Origin: Micrococcaceae bacterium Sec5.7
Lineage (GTDB): Bacteria > Actinomycetota > Actinomycetes > Actinomycetales > Micrococcaceae
NCBI GenBank assembly: GCA_039636785.1
Contig: CP144169.1
Span: forward strand, 806,001 to 870,000
Direction of reading: 5' to 3'
Length of the DNA: 64,000 nucleotides
Positions 1-9,214 of this stretch are shown in pieces. Numbering within the stretch: position 1 is the stretch's first letter; each line of letters opens with the position of its first letter. Position numbers and translations under genes: made by a program. A model generated the notes under the pieces. It was not told where the DNA came from. It did not search any database and was given only the letters and a program-made list of their open reading frames with translations.

Positions 1-1546
1 TCTGGGCCCGCTGGGCGTGGATGCTCTCATCCTCGGTGCGGCCCTCGAAACCGTGGTTGTAGCTCAGGTTGTCGCCGTGGCCGTCACGGTTCTGTTCCCC
101 GTTGGCCTCATTGTGCTTGCGGTCATACGAGACAAGGTCAGAGAGCGTGAAGCCGTCATGCGCCGTGATGAGGTTGACCGAGGCAAGCCGTGAACGGCCT
201 GATCCTTCAAAGAGGCTCGCCGATCCGGACATAGCGTCCGCCAGCCGCGCCACGGAACCGGCCTGGCCGCCCGCGTCAATGGAAGCCCGGTCGGCTACCC
301 AGAAGGAGCGAACCCCATCGCGGAAATGGTCATTCCAGTCCACCCACCCGGTGGGGAACCGGCCTGTCTGCCAGCCGCCATAGCCGACATCCCAGGGTTC
401 CGCGATGAGTTTGACCCTGGAAAGGACGGGATCCGCCGCGATTGCCATGAGGAAGGGATGGCTGGGATCGAAGTCGTTCGATGCATCGCGGCACAGCGTC
501 ACGGCGAGGTCGAAGCGGAACCCGTCAATGTGGAATTCAGTCGCCCAGTACCGCAGCGAGTCCAGCACGAGCTGCACCACGCGGGGTTCGCCGAAATTCA
601 GGCTGTTGCCGCAGCCTGTGGTGTCCAGGTATCTGCCGTGGCCGTCCGTACGGTAGTACTCCCCTTCTCCGAGACCACGGAAACTCAGCGTCTGGCCATT
701 CGGGCCGCCCTCGGCCGTGTGGTTGTAGACGACGTCGAGAATCACCTCGAGGCCGGCGGCGTGGAGCAGCTTGACCATGCCCTTGAACTCATCCTGGACG
801 GCGTGCGGTCCGGCGTCCTGGGCGGACCTGGTGGCGTACCCGGGATGCGGGGCAAAAAACGCGGCTGTGTTGTAGCCCCAGTAGTTGGTCAGGCCGAGGT
901 TCTGCAGGTGCGGCTCGTCCAGGTGGAAGTGAACCGGCAGCAACTGGACTGCCGTGATGCCCAGTCCTGTCAGGTGTTCGATCATGGCCGGATGCGCCAT
1001 TCCCGCGTAGGTGCCCCGCAGCTCCGCCGGAATATCGGGGTGCAGCATGCTCTGGCCGCGGACGTGGGCCTCGTAGATGATGGTGTTCCGCCAGGGCAGC
1101 CGGGGACTCTGGTCCGAGCCCCAGTCAAAGTCACTGGACATCCGGACGCTCGTCAGGAATCGTCCGCGCTGGTCCACGGCGTGGCCGTAAGGGTCCATCA
1201 GCAACGGTTGGCCGCCGTCGTCGTCAAAATCCAGGGTGGGGACCGACAGCGGCAGCGCCTCTTTCTTCGGAGTGGTCCGGAATCCGTACCGAGACCCCGG
1301 AGGGAGGCCCTCCACAATGCCGTGATGGACACCGTCGGTGACGTTCGGCAGAGTCTGGAGCCGCCAGTTCCCGCCGGGCGCCTGATACGCAATTTCCAGC
1401 GTGGTGACACCGGGCGCGTAGACCGCTACGTTTGCGCAGGCTCGCGAAGGGTCGTCCGTTGCAGGGGAACCCGTGCGCGGAACGCTGATACCGAGAGGAA
1501 TCGCCTGCGAGGCGTCCACGGTGGAAGCTGTGTCTAAGAGAGGCAT
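1..1546 (-). CDS. glgX: Glycogen debranching enzyme GlgX (partial, 3' end beyond window)
   Basis: This is the first 515 codons of a GlgX/TreX-type isoamylase, which hydrolyses alpha-1,6 branches in glycogen in the cytoplasm. An N-terminal CBM48-like beta domain (about residues 20-110) is followed by the GH13 barrel. The GH13 signatures are readable: DVVYNHT near residue 270, GFRFDLA near 340 with the nucleophilic Asp, and AEPWD near 383 with the acid/base Glu. The ATG at 1546 gives the N-terminus MPLLDTAS. The frame is open to the window edge, so the C-terminal part lies to the left. The antisense strand has a long 403-codon open frame here, which is a GC-codon artefact. Confidence 0.93.
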   Translation of the reverse strand, partial: MPLLDTASTVDASQAIPLGISVPRTGSPATDDPSRACANVAVYAPGVTTLEIAYQAPGGNWRLQTLPNVTDGVHHGIVEGLPPGSRYGFRTTPKKEALPLSVPTLDFDDDGGQPLLMDPYGHAVDQRGRFLTSVRMSSDFDWGSDQSPRLPWRNTIIYEAHVRGQSMLHPDIPAELRGTYAGMAHPAMIEHLTGLGITAVQLLPVHFHLDEPHLQNLGLTNYWGYNTAAFFAPHPGYATRSAQDAGPHAVQDEFKGMVKLLHAAGLEVILDVVYNHTAEGGPNGQTLSFRGLGEGEYYRTDGHGRYLDTTGCGNSLNFGEPRVVQLVLDSLRYWATEFHIDGFRFDLAVTLCRDASNDFDPSHPFLMAIAADPVLSRVKLIAEPWDVGYGGWQTGRFPTGWVDWNDHFRDGVRSFWVADRASIDAGGQAGSVARLADAMSGSASLFEGSGRSRLASVNLITAHDGFTLSDLVSYDRKHNEANGEQNRDGHGDNLSYNHGFEGRTEDESIHAQRAQ

Positions 1547-1636
1547 AACCATTACTTGAAGTTTAGCCGTCCGCCACGAATGACTGATGTTTTCCTGTAT
1601 ATGACGTGCCTGGCGTCGCGCCGCATGCCCCCTTGA

Positions 1637-2370
1637 ACCGGCGGATGTCACCGCCTGGTTTACCGGGCGGCCCGACCGGTGTTCAAGGCCATCGAGGCCC
1701 GGGGCGATGCCCCAACGCACCCGTCACCGAGGTGTTCAAGCATGAACTCCGCCCGTTGATCGCCGCCATCCTCAGCCGCGTGGGTCCCGATGTCCTGTAC
1801 GCCATGTTCACGGTGTTCACCCTGACGTACGGCACCACAGCCCTGGGCCTGCAACGAAATCAGGTCCTGGTGGCCGTTATGGTGGGTTCCGCTTTCCAAC
1901 TGGTGGCCATTCCGCTGGCCGGCGCTGTGTCGGACAGGACCAACCGGCGGCTGGTCTATGGCGTGGCAGCCGTTGCGGGCGCTGTCTGGGCCTATGTTTT
2001 CTTCATTCCGCTGGAAGGCAAGTCACCTGTGGTCCTGGTGGTGGGCATTGTCCTGGGGCTGTTGGCCCATTCGTTTATGTACGGACCGCAGGCAGCGTTT
2101 GTGGTGGAACAGTTCTCCCCGCGGCTCCGGTCCACCGGCTCCTCGCTGGCCTACACCTTTGCCGGTGTGATCGGCGGAGCCATTGCGCCGCTGATGTTCA
2201 CAGTGCTTCTCAGCACGTTCGGAACCTGGGTGCCCGTAGCCATCTACGTGAGCGTTGCGTGCGCCCTCACCTTGGTGGGGCTATCGCTGGGCAGGGACTC
2301 AAACGTTCAGGAAGACGAAGACTACCTGCAGAGCTACGCCGCCATCCACACGGTTCCGGCCAAGGCCTAG
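1637..2370 (+). pseudogene. MHS-family MFS transporter remnant, 5'-truncated and frameshifted
   Basis: The C-terminal half of a metabolite:H+ symporter (ProP/shikimate-permease type). The stretch PVFKAIEARGDAPT is encoded in the frame of position 1682, and the continuation PVTEVFKHELRP is in the frame of position 1732. The two are 50 nt apart instead of a multiple of 3, so one base has been lost near 1717. An in-frame stop at 1634 lies just upstream, and the N-terminal six helices are missing. About six membrane segments remain, with the charged loop SDRTNRR between the first two. It sits beside a GntR/nitrilase pair, so it may once have imported their substrate; that is inference. Confidence 0.8.
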
Positions 2371-2427
2371 GCCGCTGGGCTTGTTCTGGTCCTGCGGCCG
2401 GACTGGTCTGGTTTCAGGCCCGGGGTT

Positions 2428-3102
2428 TCAGGCCCGCAGGAAAAGATCAAGCGTGACGGCGAGGTGGTGGTCAATGGCTGCTTGTGCAGCATCCACATCG
2501 CCTCGCCGGAGCGCTTCCACAATCACTTGATGCTCATCGCAAACCCGGCTTTGCCGGTCATGGGTCCGGAAGAGTGCCTCCACCCCAACGAACACCTGGC
2601 GTGCCCGGAGCTTGCTGTACGTCTGGGAAATCAGTTCGTTGGAGCCGGCGTCAATGAGGAGCTGATGAAAATGCTGATCCAGCCGGATGAATTCGGTGGC
2701 CCGATTGCGCCCCGTTCCGTTGAGCACGCCCTCGGCGGACAGTGCCTGGCGCTGCTCGTCCAGCGTCCGGGCCATCTCAGCCACCGGCACTGCACCGGAT
2801 TTGATGGTTGTTGCGGCGGCATGTCGCTCCAGGACACCGCGCAGCTCGAACAGCTCTGCGATCTGGCGGCCGGAGATCACCGGAATGAGTGCTCCCCGGT
2901 TGGGGATCAGCTCTATCAGCCCGTCGGAGACCAGCAGGAGCAGCGCTTCACGGACTGGCGTCCGGGACACCCCGATGTCGCGGGCGAGTTCCTGTTCGTT
3001 GACAAATTTCCCCTGCATGCCAGGGTCCACAAGGATCTGGTCACGCAAATACTCGTAGGCTTTTTGCCGGCCTGTAGCCGCGTCCCCCGGTCGTCGTTGC
3101 AT
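2428..3102 (-). CDS. GntR-family transcriptional regulator, FCD (FadR-like) type
   Basis: A 224-residue DNA-binding repressor. Residues about 10-80 form the winged helix-turn-helix, with the typical GVSRTPVREALLLL recognition helix. Residues about 90-215 form the all-helical FCD ligand/metal-binding domain. The length is usual for the family. Its ATG at 3102 is only 31 bp from the GTG of the divergent nitrilase-like gene, and the gap holds a GTATAC core, so it most likely controls that gene and itself. The ligand is unknown; a carboxylic acid is usual for this subfamily. Confidence 0.9.
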   Translation of the reverse strand: MQRRPGDAATGRQKAYEYLRDQILVDPGMQGKFVNEQELARDIGVSRTPVREALLLLVSDGLIELIPNRGALIPVISGRQIAELFELRGVLERHAAATTIKSGAVPVAEMARTLDEQRQALSAEGVLNGTGRNRATEFIRLDQHFHQLLIDAGSNELISQTYSKLRARQVFVGVEALFRTHDRQSRVCDEHQVIVEALRRGDVDAAQAAIDHHLAVTLDLFLRA

Positions 3103-3133
3103 ACTTTACGTATACACCAATTTGGAGGTAATT
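3103..3133. promoter_or_regulatory. Very short divergent intergenic region, probable GntR operator
   Basis: Only 31 bp separate the two divergent start codons. The stretch is AT-rich against its surroundings and contains a palindromic GTATAC (3110-3115). The ribosome binding site GGAGGT of the rightward gene is at 3124-3129. At least one promoter must extend into coding sequence, so a repressor bound here would block both genes. Confidence 0.45.
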
Positions 3134-3940
3134 GTGCGAGTTGCACTTGCTCAAGTCATCACGGGCCGCGATCCGGCCGAAAATCTTGCTGTTCTGGAAG
3201 ACTACGCCCGCCAGGCGAAGGATGGCGGCGCGGAGCTGGTGGTGTTCCCGGAAGCTACGATGCGCGCCTTTGGAAATTCCCTGGTGGACATTGCCGAGCC
3301 CCTCGACGGCCCATGGGCCTCCCGGGTGCGCGAGATCGCTGCCTCCCTGGGCGTCGTGATCGTGGCCGGCATGTTCACCCCCGGAACGTCCCATGGCGAC
3401 CAACGCAAAGTCCGCAACACGCTGCTTGCCACGGGCCCGGGCGTGAACGCCAGCTACGACAAGATCCACCTCTTTGACGCTTTCGGCTTTCTGGAATCGG
3501 ACACCGTGGAACCGGGAACCGGACCGGTGACTTTCGAAGCCGGCGGTGTGACATTCGGTCTGGCCACCTGCTACGACATCAGATTCCCTGCCCTTTTCAC
3601 GGCTAATGCGGCCCGTGGCGCTTTCGCCAACATTGTCTGTGCATCCTGGGGTCCAGGTCCCGGCAAGGTGGACCAGTGGCGGCTGCTGGCCCGCGCCCGA
3701 GCGGTGGACACCACCACATATGTGCTGGCCTGTGGCCAGGGTGATCCCGCCACCCAGGGCGTTGAAGCCAAGGGCGCGGCCCCCACCGGAGTGGGGCATT
3801 CCGCCGTCGTGTCCCCGCTCGGCGAGATCCTTGACACGCTCGACGGCGCCCCGGGCCTCCTGTTCGCGGAACTGGATCCCGTCGTCGTACAGGAAGCCCG
3901 CAAGAAGCTCCCGGTCCTGGCCAACCGCCGGGACCTTTAA
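3134..3940 (+). CDS. Carbon-nitrogen hydrolase (nitrilase superfamily amidase)
   Basis: A 268-residue enzyme of the nitrilase/omega-amidase fold that hydrolyses non-peptide C-N bonds through a Cys-Glu-Lys triad. All three residues are present: Glu40 in VVFPEAT, Lys110 in YDKIHLFD and Cys146 in ATCYDIRFP. The start is the GTG at 3134, with GGAGGT four bases upstream; an upstream TTG at 3122 would overlap that site and is rejected. YDKIHLFD and CYDIRFP resemble the Nit1/Nit2-like omega-amidase and deaminated-glutathione amidase branch, but the substrate cannot be fixed from sequence. It is divergent from the GntR regulator. Confidence 0.88.
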   Translation: MRVALAQVITGRDPAENLAVLEDYARQAKDGGAELVVFPEATMRAFGNSLVDIAEPLDGPWASRVREIAASLGVVIVAGMFTPGTSHGDQRKVRNTLLATGPGVNASYDKIHLFDAFGFLESDTVEPGTGPVTFEAGGVTFGLATCYDIRFPALFTANAARGAFANIVCASWGPGPGKVDQWRLLARARAVDTTTYVLACGQGDPATQGVEAKGAAPTGVGHSAVVSPLGEILDTLDGAPGLLFAELDPVVVQEARKKLPVLANRRDL

Positions 3941-4107
3941 CCAGAGCGAGACCCCACGGCCGGCTCGGCGGCGGTTGGGGTCTCGACGGGCTCGACCACC
4001 GTATTAAGGGACGGGGCGAAGGCTGGGCTTTTGTGTAGGCTGCATTGTTGCGTGAGGAACGAGCGCAGCAGCCGGCAAAAGTCCAGCCGCTCGCCGCGGC
4101 TGCAGGC

Positions 4108-5091
4108 TTACTTAGTCGCGCGCTGGCGGGAGACTTCGTACAGGGAGATACCGACGGCCATGGAGGCGTTCAGCGATTCCATGGCGGAGTCGATCGGGAT
4201 GGAGACGATCTGGTCGCAGTTTTCGCGGACCAGGCGGCTCAGGCCCTTTCCTTCGGAGCCGACCACGATGCAGACCGGTTCGGTTGCGAGGGTGAGGTCG
4301 GGCAGCGAGACGTCGCCGTCGCCGTCGAGTCCCAGAACAAAGATGCCCATGTTTTTGAATTGCTTCAAGGCGCTGTTCAGATTGGCGGCACGGGCCACGG
4401 GAACGCGGACGGCCGCACCCGCACTGGTCTTCCAGGCTGAAGCGGTGACGCCCACAGAGCGGCGCTCAGGAACAATGACGCCGTGTCCACTGAATGCCGA
4501 GACCGAGCGGATGATTGCACCCAGGTTGCGGGGATCAGTGATGCCATCCAGGGCCACAAAGAGTGGCGCGTTGGATACGTGGCCCTTTTTCCACCGATCC
4601 ACAGTCTGCTCTGCAAGATCGTAGGCGTCCTGGTATTCGTACGGCGGGATCTGCAGCACGAGGCCCTGGTGGACAGCGTCCTCGGTCATGCGGTCAAGCT
4701 CAGGCTTGCCGGTTTCCATCAGGGGGATGCCTCGTTCGGCCGCCAGCTTGAGGGATTCCTTGACACGGTCATCCATCTCGATGCGGATAGCAATGTGAAG
4801 TGCCTTGGCCGGAATGCCGGCGCGCAATGCTTCAACCACCGAGTTACGGCCGGTGACCACTTCCTCCGTGGCGCGGCCCTTCGGGCCTGAACGGGCTCCG
4901 GTGCTGCGGCCGGTGCCGCGCTTGGCCTCAGACCGCTCGGAAAGCTGCTTATTCTTGTGGGCCTTGTGGTACGGGCGGTCTTCCGCCTTGGGCGTGGGGC
5001 CCTTTCCTTCCAGAGCCTTGCGGCCATGGCCACCGGTTCCGACGGTGGGGCCCTTCTTCATTTTGACCGACCGGCGACCGTTGTTGGCCAT
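4108..5091 (-). CDS. rlmB: 23S rRNA (guanosine-2'-O)-methyltransferase RlmB / TrmH family
   Basis: A 327-residue SPOUT methyltransferase that transfers a methyl from SAM to a ribose 2'-OH of 23S rRNA. Residues 1-75 are a basic, disordered extension usual in actinobacterial members. The substrate-binding domain starts at the motif GRNSVVEAL. The trefoil-knot motifs are clear: NLGAIIRS, IVVGSEGKGL and SLNASMAVGI. The start at 5091 (MANNGRR) has AAGGA eight bases upstream; an in-frame ATG at 5100 would cut into that spacing. It is 78 bp downstream of cysS on the same strand, the usual actinobacterial order. Confidence 0.92.
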   Translation of the reverse strand: MANNGRRSVKMKKGPTVGTGGHGRKALEGKGPTPKAEDRPYHKAHKNKQLSERSEAKRGTGRSTGARSGPKGRATEEVVTGRNSVVEALRAGIPAKALHIAIRIEMDDRVKESLKLAAERGIPLMETGKPELDRMTEDAVHQGLVLQIPPYEYQDAYDLAEQTVDRWKKGHVSNAPLFVALDGITDPRNLGAIIRSVSAFSGHGVIVPERRSVGVTASAWKTSAGAAVRVPVARAANLNSALKQFKNMGIFVLGLDGDGDVSLPDLTLATEPVCIVVGSEGKGLSRLVRENCDQIVSIPIDSAMESLNASMAVGISLYEVSRQRATK

Positions 5092-5169
5092 GAGTTCCAT
5101 CCTTGATTGAGCGAGTGCGTCTGCAATCAAGTCTACTGAATCAAGTTAAATCGGGAACGACGGCGAACT

Positions 5170-6624
5170 TCAGCCCCGCTGGAGGCTCCAGCGGGCGCCG
5201 TCAGGACCGTCCTCGACGTCGACGCCGGCTGCGGCGAGTGTGTCCCGGATGGCGTCCGAGGCGGCCCAGTTCTTACTGCCCCGCGCGTCCGCCCGTGCGG
5301 CGAGCTGTGCTTCCACAAGGACGCCGAGTGCGGTGCTGGCCTGTTCGTCCATGGCGGGCTTTGCTGCGCTGTCAATCCCGAGTACGCCAAGCATGTTCGT
5401 GACGCTGGTGAATGCCTGCAGAACGCCGTCGAGATCGCCTGTTGTGAGTGAGTTGTTCCCGGCGCGGACGGTTTCGTGCACTACACCCAACGCCTGCGGA
5501 ACGTTGAGGTCGTCGTCCATGGCCGCCGCAAAGTCATCCGGAACAGCGCCGTGGCCGGCAGACCGGAACGCCCCGTTGCCGGAAAGCGCCCGGACCGAAC
5601 GGCTGATGAAACCGTCGATCCGCTCAACTGCCGCGGCGGCTTCCTGCAGCGACGTGGGCTGATAGTCCAGCACGGAGCGGTACTGCGCCTGACCGAGGTA
5701 GTAGCGGACAACCCGGGGCGACGCGAGCTCCAGCATTTCTGCCGGGCTGACGGTGTTGCCGATGGACTTGGACATCTTTTCGCCCTGATAGGTGACCATG
5801 CCGTTGTGCATCCAGAAATTCGCGAAGCCGTGCCCGGCTGCCTGTGACTGGGCCATCTCGTTCTCGTGGTGCGGGAAGCGCAAATCCAGGCCTCCGCCGT
5901 GGATGTCGAATTCCGTGCCGAGGTATTTGGTGACCATGGCGGAGCATTCGAGGTGCCAGCCCGGGCGGCCGGTGCCCCATGGCGAAACCCAGCTTGCCGT
6001 CGTCGGCTCCCCTTCTTTGTAGCCCTTCCACAGCGCGAAGTCGCGGGGGTCTTTCTTACCGCGGGGATCAGCATCGGCCGCGCTCTGCATGTCATCGATC
6101 TTCTGCCGCGTCAGCGAGCCGTATTTGCTCCAGGAGCGCACGTCGAAATAGACATCGCCGGAATCGTCAAGCGCCGGGTAGGCGTGGCCGAGGTCGATCA
6201 GCTGCTGGATGAGCACGTGCATCTCAGGGATGTGGCCGGTGGCGCGGGGCTCATAGGTGGGACGTGATACGCCCAGGGTGTCGTAGGCCTTGAGAAATTC
6301 CTGCTCGTACCGGTAGGCAAGCGCCCACCACTCTTCCTGCCGGACAGAGCCGGGCTCGTCCTCGAAGTCCGGCCCGAAGGATGCCGCCGACCTGGCCAGG
6401 ATCTTGTCATCGATGTCGGTGACGTTGCGGACCACCGTGGCCCGGAACCCGCGGTATTCAAGCCAGCGCGTGAGCTGGTCAAAGGCAATTGCCGAGCGGA
6501 TGTGACCCACGTGCGGCATTCCCTGCACAGTGGCGCCGCAGTAGTAAAGGCTCGCCTTGCCCGGTGTCAGAGGGGTGAAGTCACGGACTTCGGCGGATGC
6601 TGTGTCGTAAAAGCGCAGGGTCAC
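5170..6624 (-). CDS. cysS: Cysteinyl-tRNA synthetase
   Basis: A 484-residue class I aminoacyl-tRNA synthetase that charges tRNA-Cys. The Rossmann domain has the HIGH-type motif PHVGHIRSA and zinc ligands starting at Cys29 (YYCGAT), with later Cys and His in LECSAM and HHENE. The KMSKS loop is intact at residues 283-287. The C-terminal third is the helical anticodon-binding part. It ends 78 bp before rlmB and begins 32 bp after a small lipoprotein gene, so it probably shares a transcript with ispD-ispF. Confidence 0.97.
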   Translation of the reverse strand: MTLRFYDTASAEVRDFTPLTPGKASLYYCGATVQGMPHVGHIRSAIAFDQLTRWLEYRGFRATVVRNVTDIDDKILARSAASFGPDFEDEPGSVRQEEWWALAYRYEQEFLKAYDTLGVSRPTYEPRATGHIPEMHVLIQQLIDLGHAYPALDDSGDVYFDVRSWSKYGSLTRQKIDDMQSAADADPRGKKDPRDFALWKGYKEGEPTTASWVSPWGTGRPGWHLECSAMVTKYLGTEFDIHGGGLDLRFPHHENEMAQSQAAGHGFANFWMHNGMVTYQGEKMSKSIGNTVSPAEMLELASPRVVRYYLGQAQYRSVLDYQPTSLQEAAAAVERIDGFISRSVRALSGNGAFRSAGHGAVPDDFAAAMDDDLNVPQALGVVHETVRAGNNSLTTGDLDGVLQAFTSVTNMLGVLGIDSAAKPAMDEQASTALGVLVEAQLAARADARGSKNWAASDAIRDTLAAAGVDVEDGPDGARWSLQRG

Positions 6625-6656
6625 CGCTCCAGATTAGCCGATGCAGGTTCAGACGC

Positions 6657-6983
6657 TTATTTGCAGACTTCGCCGATCCGGTTGTTCTGTTCGGTGAGCT
6701 GGGCGGTCTGCTCGGCGCTCTTGGTTCCGAGCGATGTGCCGGCCACCTTTTTCATGACGTCCGCCATTTTCTGGATCGGGTCGGCCAGCTCCGGGGCCAC
6801 CTTGTCCGCCACGTCCTGGTAGTGCTTGGCGATCTGGTCCGCCTGCTGCTGCTGGTTGCCTGTGGGCACAAAAGTGTCGTTGTTCAGGAAAGTGCAGCTC
6901 TCCTGAACGCTCATTTTCGGCGTTCCGGCACAACCGGTAAGCAGGAGTCCTGCAATCACGACGGCGGCAAACAGCTTTTTCAC
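6657..6983 (-). CDS. Small secreted lipoprotein, unknown function
   Basis: A 108-residue protein with a type II signal peptide: basic MKKLF, a hydrophobic stretch, then the lipobox LLTGC. The mature part is short, acidic to neutral, rich in Gln/Lys helix-forming sequence, and has two Cys besides the lipidated one. The GTG at 6983 is chosen because it overlaps the ispF stop as GTGA and has AAGGAG seven bases upstream. It lies between ispF and cysS in a tight run, so its expression is probably coupled to housekeeping genes. No family was recognised. Confidence 0.75.
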   Translation of the reverse strand: MKKLFAAVVIAGLLLTGCAGTPKMSVQESCTFLNNDTFVPTGNQQQQADQIAKHYQDVADKVAPELADPIQKMADVMKKVAGTSLGTKSAEQTAQLTEQNNRIGEVCK

Positions 6984-7474
6984 GCGTGGTCTCCTTCGCG
7001 GCATACCAGCGCAGTTGCTACGGCCGAGATGCCTTCGCCTCGGCCGGTGAAGCCGAGTCCGTCGCTGGTGGTGGCGGCGACGCTGACGGGCGCGCCGGCG
7101 GCCTCGCTCAGGACTCGCTGCGATTCCTCGCGGCGCGGTCCGAACTTGGGTCGGTTGGCCACGAACTGCACGGCAATGTTGCCGATTTCGAAGCCCTCGG
7201 CCCTGACGATCCGGGCGGCCTCAGCCAGCAGTGTGGCACCGGAAGCCCCTGCGAGTTCCGGCCGGTCGGTGCCGAAGTGGGTGCCAAGGTCCCCGATTCC
7301 GCAGGCCGAAAACAAGGCGTCCGCTGCCGCGTGGGCCACGGGGTCGCCGTCGGAATGGCCTGCGAGGCCGCGCTCTCCATCCCAGAACAGGCCCCCCAGC
7401 CAGAGCGGCTGGGGCTGGTCCCTCGGAGCGTACGCGTGGACATCGATGCCGATTCCGGTCCTCGGAAGATTCAT
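6980..7474 (-). CDS. ispF: 2-C-methyl-D-erythritol 2,4-cyclodiphosphate synthase
   Basis: A 164-residue MEP-pathway enzyme that converts CDP-ME 2-phosphate to MEcPP with loss of CMP. The zinc ligands are Asp11 and His13 in GIDVHAY and the His of LAGHSDGD. The signature [15 protein letters not shown] near the end is also intact. The ATG at 7474 has GGAAGG eight bases upstream; an in-frame GTG at 7492 would include that site. It follows ispD by 33 bp and overlaps the next gene by four bases. Confidence 0.96.
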   Translation of the reverse strand: MNLPRTGIGIDVHAYAPRDQPQPLWLGGLFWDGERGLAGHSDGDPVAHAAADALFSACGIGDLGTHFGTDRPELAGASGATLLAEAARIVRAEGFEIGNIAVQFVANRPKFGPRREESQRVLSEAAGAPVSVAATTSDGLGFTGRGEGISAVATALVCREGDHA

Positions 7475-7507
7475 GGTTTCAGCCTTCCACACTCTGACCG
7501 CGCATGC

Positions 7508-8323
7508 TCAGCCTTCTACCCAACGGACGCCCAGCGGGCCCTCGAGCAGGCCTTCGGCGATGATCAGGTCAAGCGGGGTGGTGATTTTCAAGGATTGGGT
7601 GGCGCCGTGGACGGCGTGTACCGGAACGCCGAGCAGCTCCACCAGCATGGCATCGTCGGTGACGGAGGCAGACTGGTGGTCATCGAACAAGGCCGCGGCC
7701 TCGTGGGCGCGCCTCAGGGTGGCCAGATCGAAGCCCTGCGGCGTCTGGACGGCCCGCAGTTTCTCCCTGGGCGCTGTTCCGGTGACCAGCTCAGGGGCGA
7801 TCCGGGCGTCGTCGCCCTGTGTATCCGCCACCGTCTTGACGGTGTCCACCACCGGGATGACTGGGATGACCGCAACTGCTCCGGCGGCCAGCGCCTCCAC
7901 CACCCGGTGGAAGACGGACTCCGGGGTAAGCGCCCGCGCGGCATCATGGACCAGTACCGCTTCGATGCCTTCCTGCAAGGCTGCAAGGCCAGACCTGACG
8001 GAATCCGAACGGGTGGACCCGCCGTCGACCACAGTGATGACGGGATGCAGCGCCGGCTTGCCTGAATGCCCGGCGTTCAGGTTTGCCTCGAGTTCCGCTA
8101 CGAATGAGTCACAGAGCCCGCGCAGCCCGGTGTCGCCCTTGGGCACTGCCACACAGATCTGACGGGCAAGCCCGGCTGCGGCAACTCCGCGCAGGGCATG
8201 TGTGAGCATGGCTTCACCGCCCAGCGGTACCTTGGCTTTGGGCATTCCGTAGCCCAGGCGTTCGCCGGAACCTGCGGCCACCACAATGACGGCGGTGACG
8301 GGGCGCGTTGATGGACTGTTCAT
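7508..8323 (-). CDS. ispD: 2-C-methyl-D-erythritol 4-phosphate cytidylyltransferase
   Basis: About 271 residues. It makes CDP-methylerythritol from CTP and MEP, the third step of isoprenoid precursor synthesis. The N-terminal nucleotide-binding signature AAGSGERLGYGMPKAKVPL is complete, and VLVHDAARALTP and VQTPQGFDL follow at the expected places. The start at 8323 (MNSPST) is chosen for length; an ATG at 8344 is possible, and neither has a strong ribosome binding site. It lies upstream of ispF, as separate genes rather than an IspDF fusion. Confidence 0.95.
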   Translation of the reverse strand: MNSPSTRPVTAVIVVAAGSGERLGYGMPKAKVPLGGEAMLTHALRGVAAAGLARQICVAVPKGDTGLRGLCDSFVAELEANLNAGHSGKPALHPVITVVDGGSTRSDSVRSGLAALQEGIEAVLVHDAARALTPESVFHRVVEALAAGAVAVIPVIPVVDTVKTVADTQGDDARIAPELVTGTAPREKLRAVQTPQGFDLATLRRAHEAAALFDDHQSASVTDDAMLVELLGVPVHAVHGATQSLKITTPLDLIIAEGLLEGPLGVRWVEG

Positions 8324-8434
8324 GGGTATAAGCCTACTTTCCATCCCAACCGACTTACCCAAACCGGGTAGCAGCACACGTCGTTTTGGGCGCTCAAAAC
8401 AGCGTCTACTGCTACGCAGCCGGGGATTTTGGGC

Positions 8435-8470
8435 AAAAAGAACCCCGGCAGCACTCTTGCCACCGGGGTT
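8435..8470 (-). terminator. Rho-independent terminator of carD
   Basis: Arms AACCCCGG (8441-8448) and CCGGGGTT (8463-8470) form an eight-pair stem. On the minus strand they are followed by TCTTTTTG. It lies just after the carD stop, so carD and ispD are probably separate or only partly read-through transcripts. Confidence 0.85.
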
Positions 8471-8476
8471 TAATTC

Positions 8477-8959
8477 TTAGGAAGCCAGAACTTCGTCGAG
8501 AACGCTTGCAGCCTTCTCTTCGTCCGTCTTTTCAGCCAGTGCCAATTCTGAAATCAGAATCTGACGGGCCTTGGCCAGCATACGCTTTTCACCTGCGGAA
8601 AGGCCCCGATCGTGATCACGGCGCCAAAGGTCACGAACGACCTCTGCAACCTTGATGACGTCACCGGAAGCAAGCTTCTCCAGATTTGCCTTGTAACGAC
8701 GTGACCAGTTGGTGGGTTCTTCAGTGAACTCGGCCCGCAGCACCTCAAATACGTGCTCCAGACCTTCTTTGCCCACTACGTCCCGGACCCCAACAAGGTC
8801 AACGTTCTCTGCTGGAACTTCAATGGTCAGATCACCCTGAGCCACCTTGAGCTTGAGATACATCTTCTCTTCGCCCTTGACAGTGCGCATCTTGATTTCT
8901 TCAATTTTTGCAGCACCGTGGTGAGGGTAAACTACTGTCTCGCCGACCTCAAATACCAT
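8477..8959 (-). CDS. carD: CarD-family RNA polymerase-binding regulator
   Basis: A 160-residue transcription factor that binds the RNA polymerase beta subunit and stabilises open complexes, notably at rRNA promoters in actinobacteria. The N-terminal Tudor-like RNAP-interaction domain ([15 protein letters not shown] to about residue 55) is followed by a helical DNA-binding domain. That domain keeps the PTNWSRRY motif with the Trp that wedges the upstream -10 edge. The ATG at 8959 has AAAGGGGAAAG upstream; a longer frame to 9097 lacks family similarity. It is immediately followed by a terminator. Confidence 0.96.
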   Translation of the reverse strand: MVFEVGETVVYPHHGAAKIEEIKMRTVKGEEKMYLKLKVAQGDLTIEVPAENVDLVGVRDVVGKEGLEHVFEVLRAEFTEEPTNWSRRYKANLEKLASGDVIKVAEVVRDLWRRDHDRGLSAGEKRMLAKARQILISELALAEKTDEEKAASVLDEVLAS

Positions 8960-9214
8960 GTGGACTTTCCCCTTTCCCGCAGACCAGTTTATCACGATTC
9001 GGGCATATGACTGTCGCCGTTTGGGGTCAGGAACCGCATGAATACGCGGAAAATGACGATAATCGACCCTCCGGGACCCCTTGACGGATGCGGACAATAG
9101 TGCATTGAACGACTACTGCCAAGGGCAATATGTACGGCCGGAATCCTTGTTTAAGCCCGTTTATGGATAGGCTATGGCTGAATAATGTTTCGAGACTCTC
9201 GAGGAGTAAGTGAC

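Noticed and set aside
326-1537. Long plus-strand open frame of 403 codons
   Set aside because: It lies antisense to glgX, whose GH13 motifs are clear. The translation is Val/Arg/Gly-rich noise.
6597-8162. Plus-strand open frame of 521 codons
   Set aside because: It is antisense to the lipoprotein gene, ispF and most of ispD, all with recognisable motifs; Ser/Pro/Ala-rich shadow.
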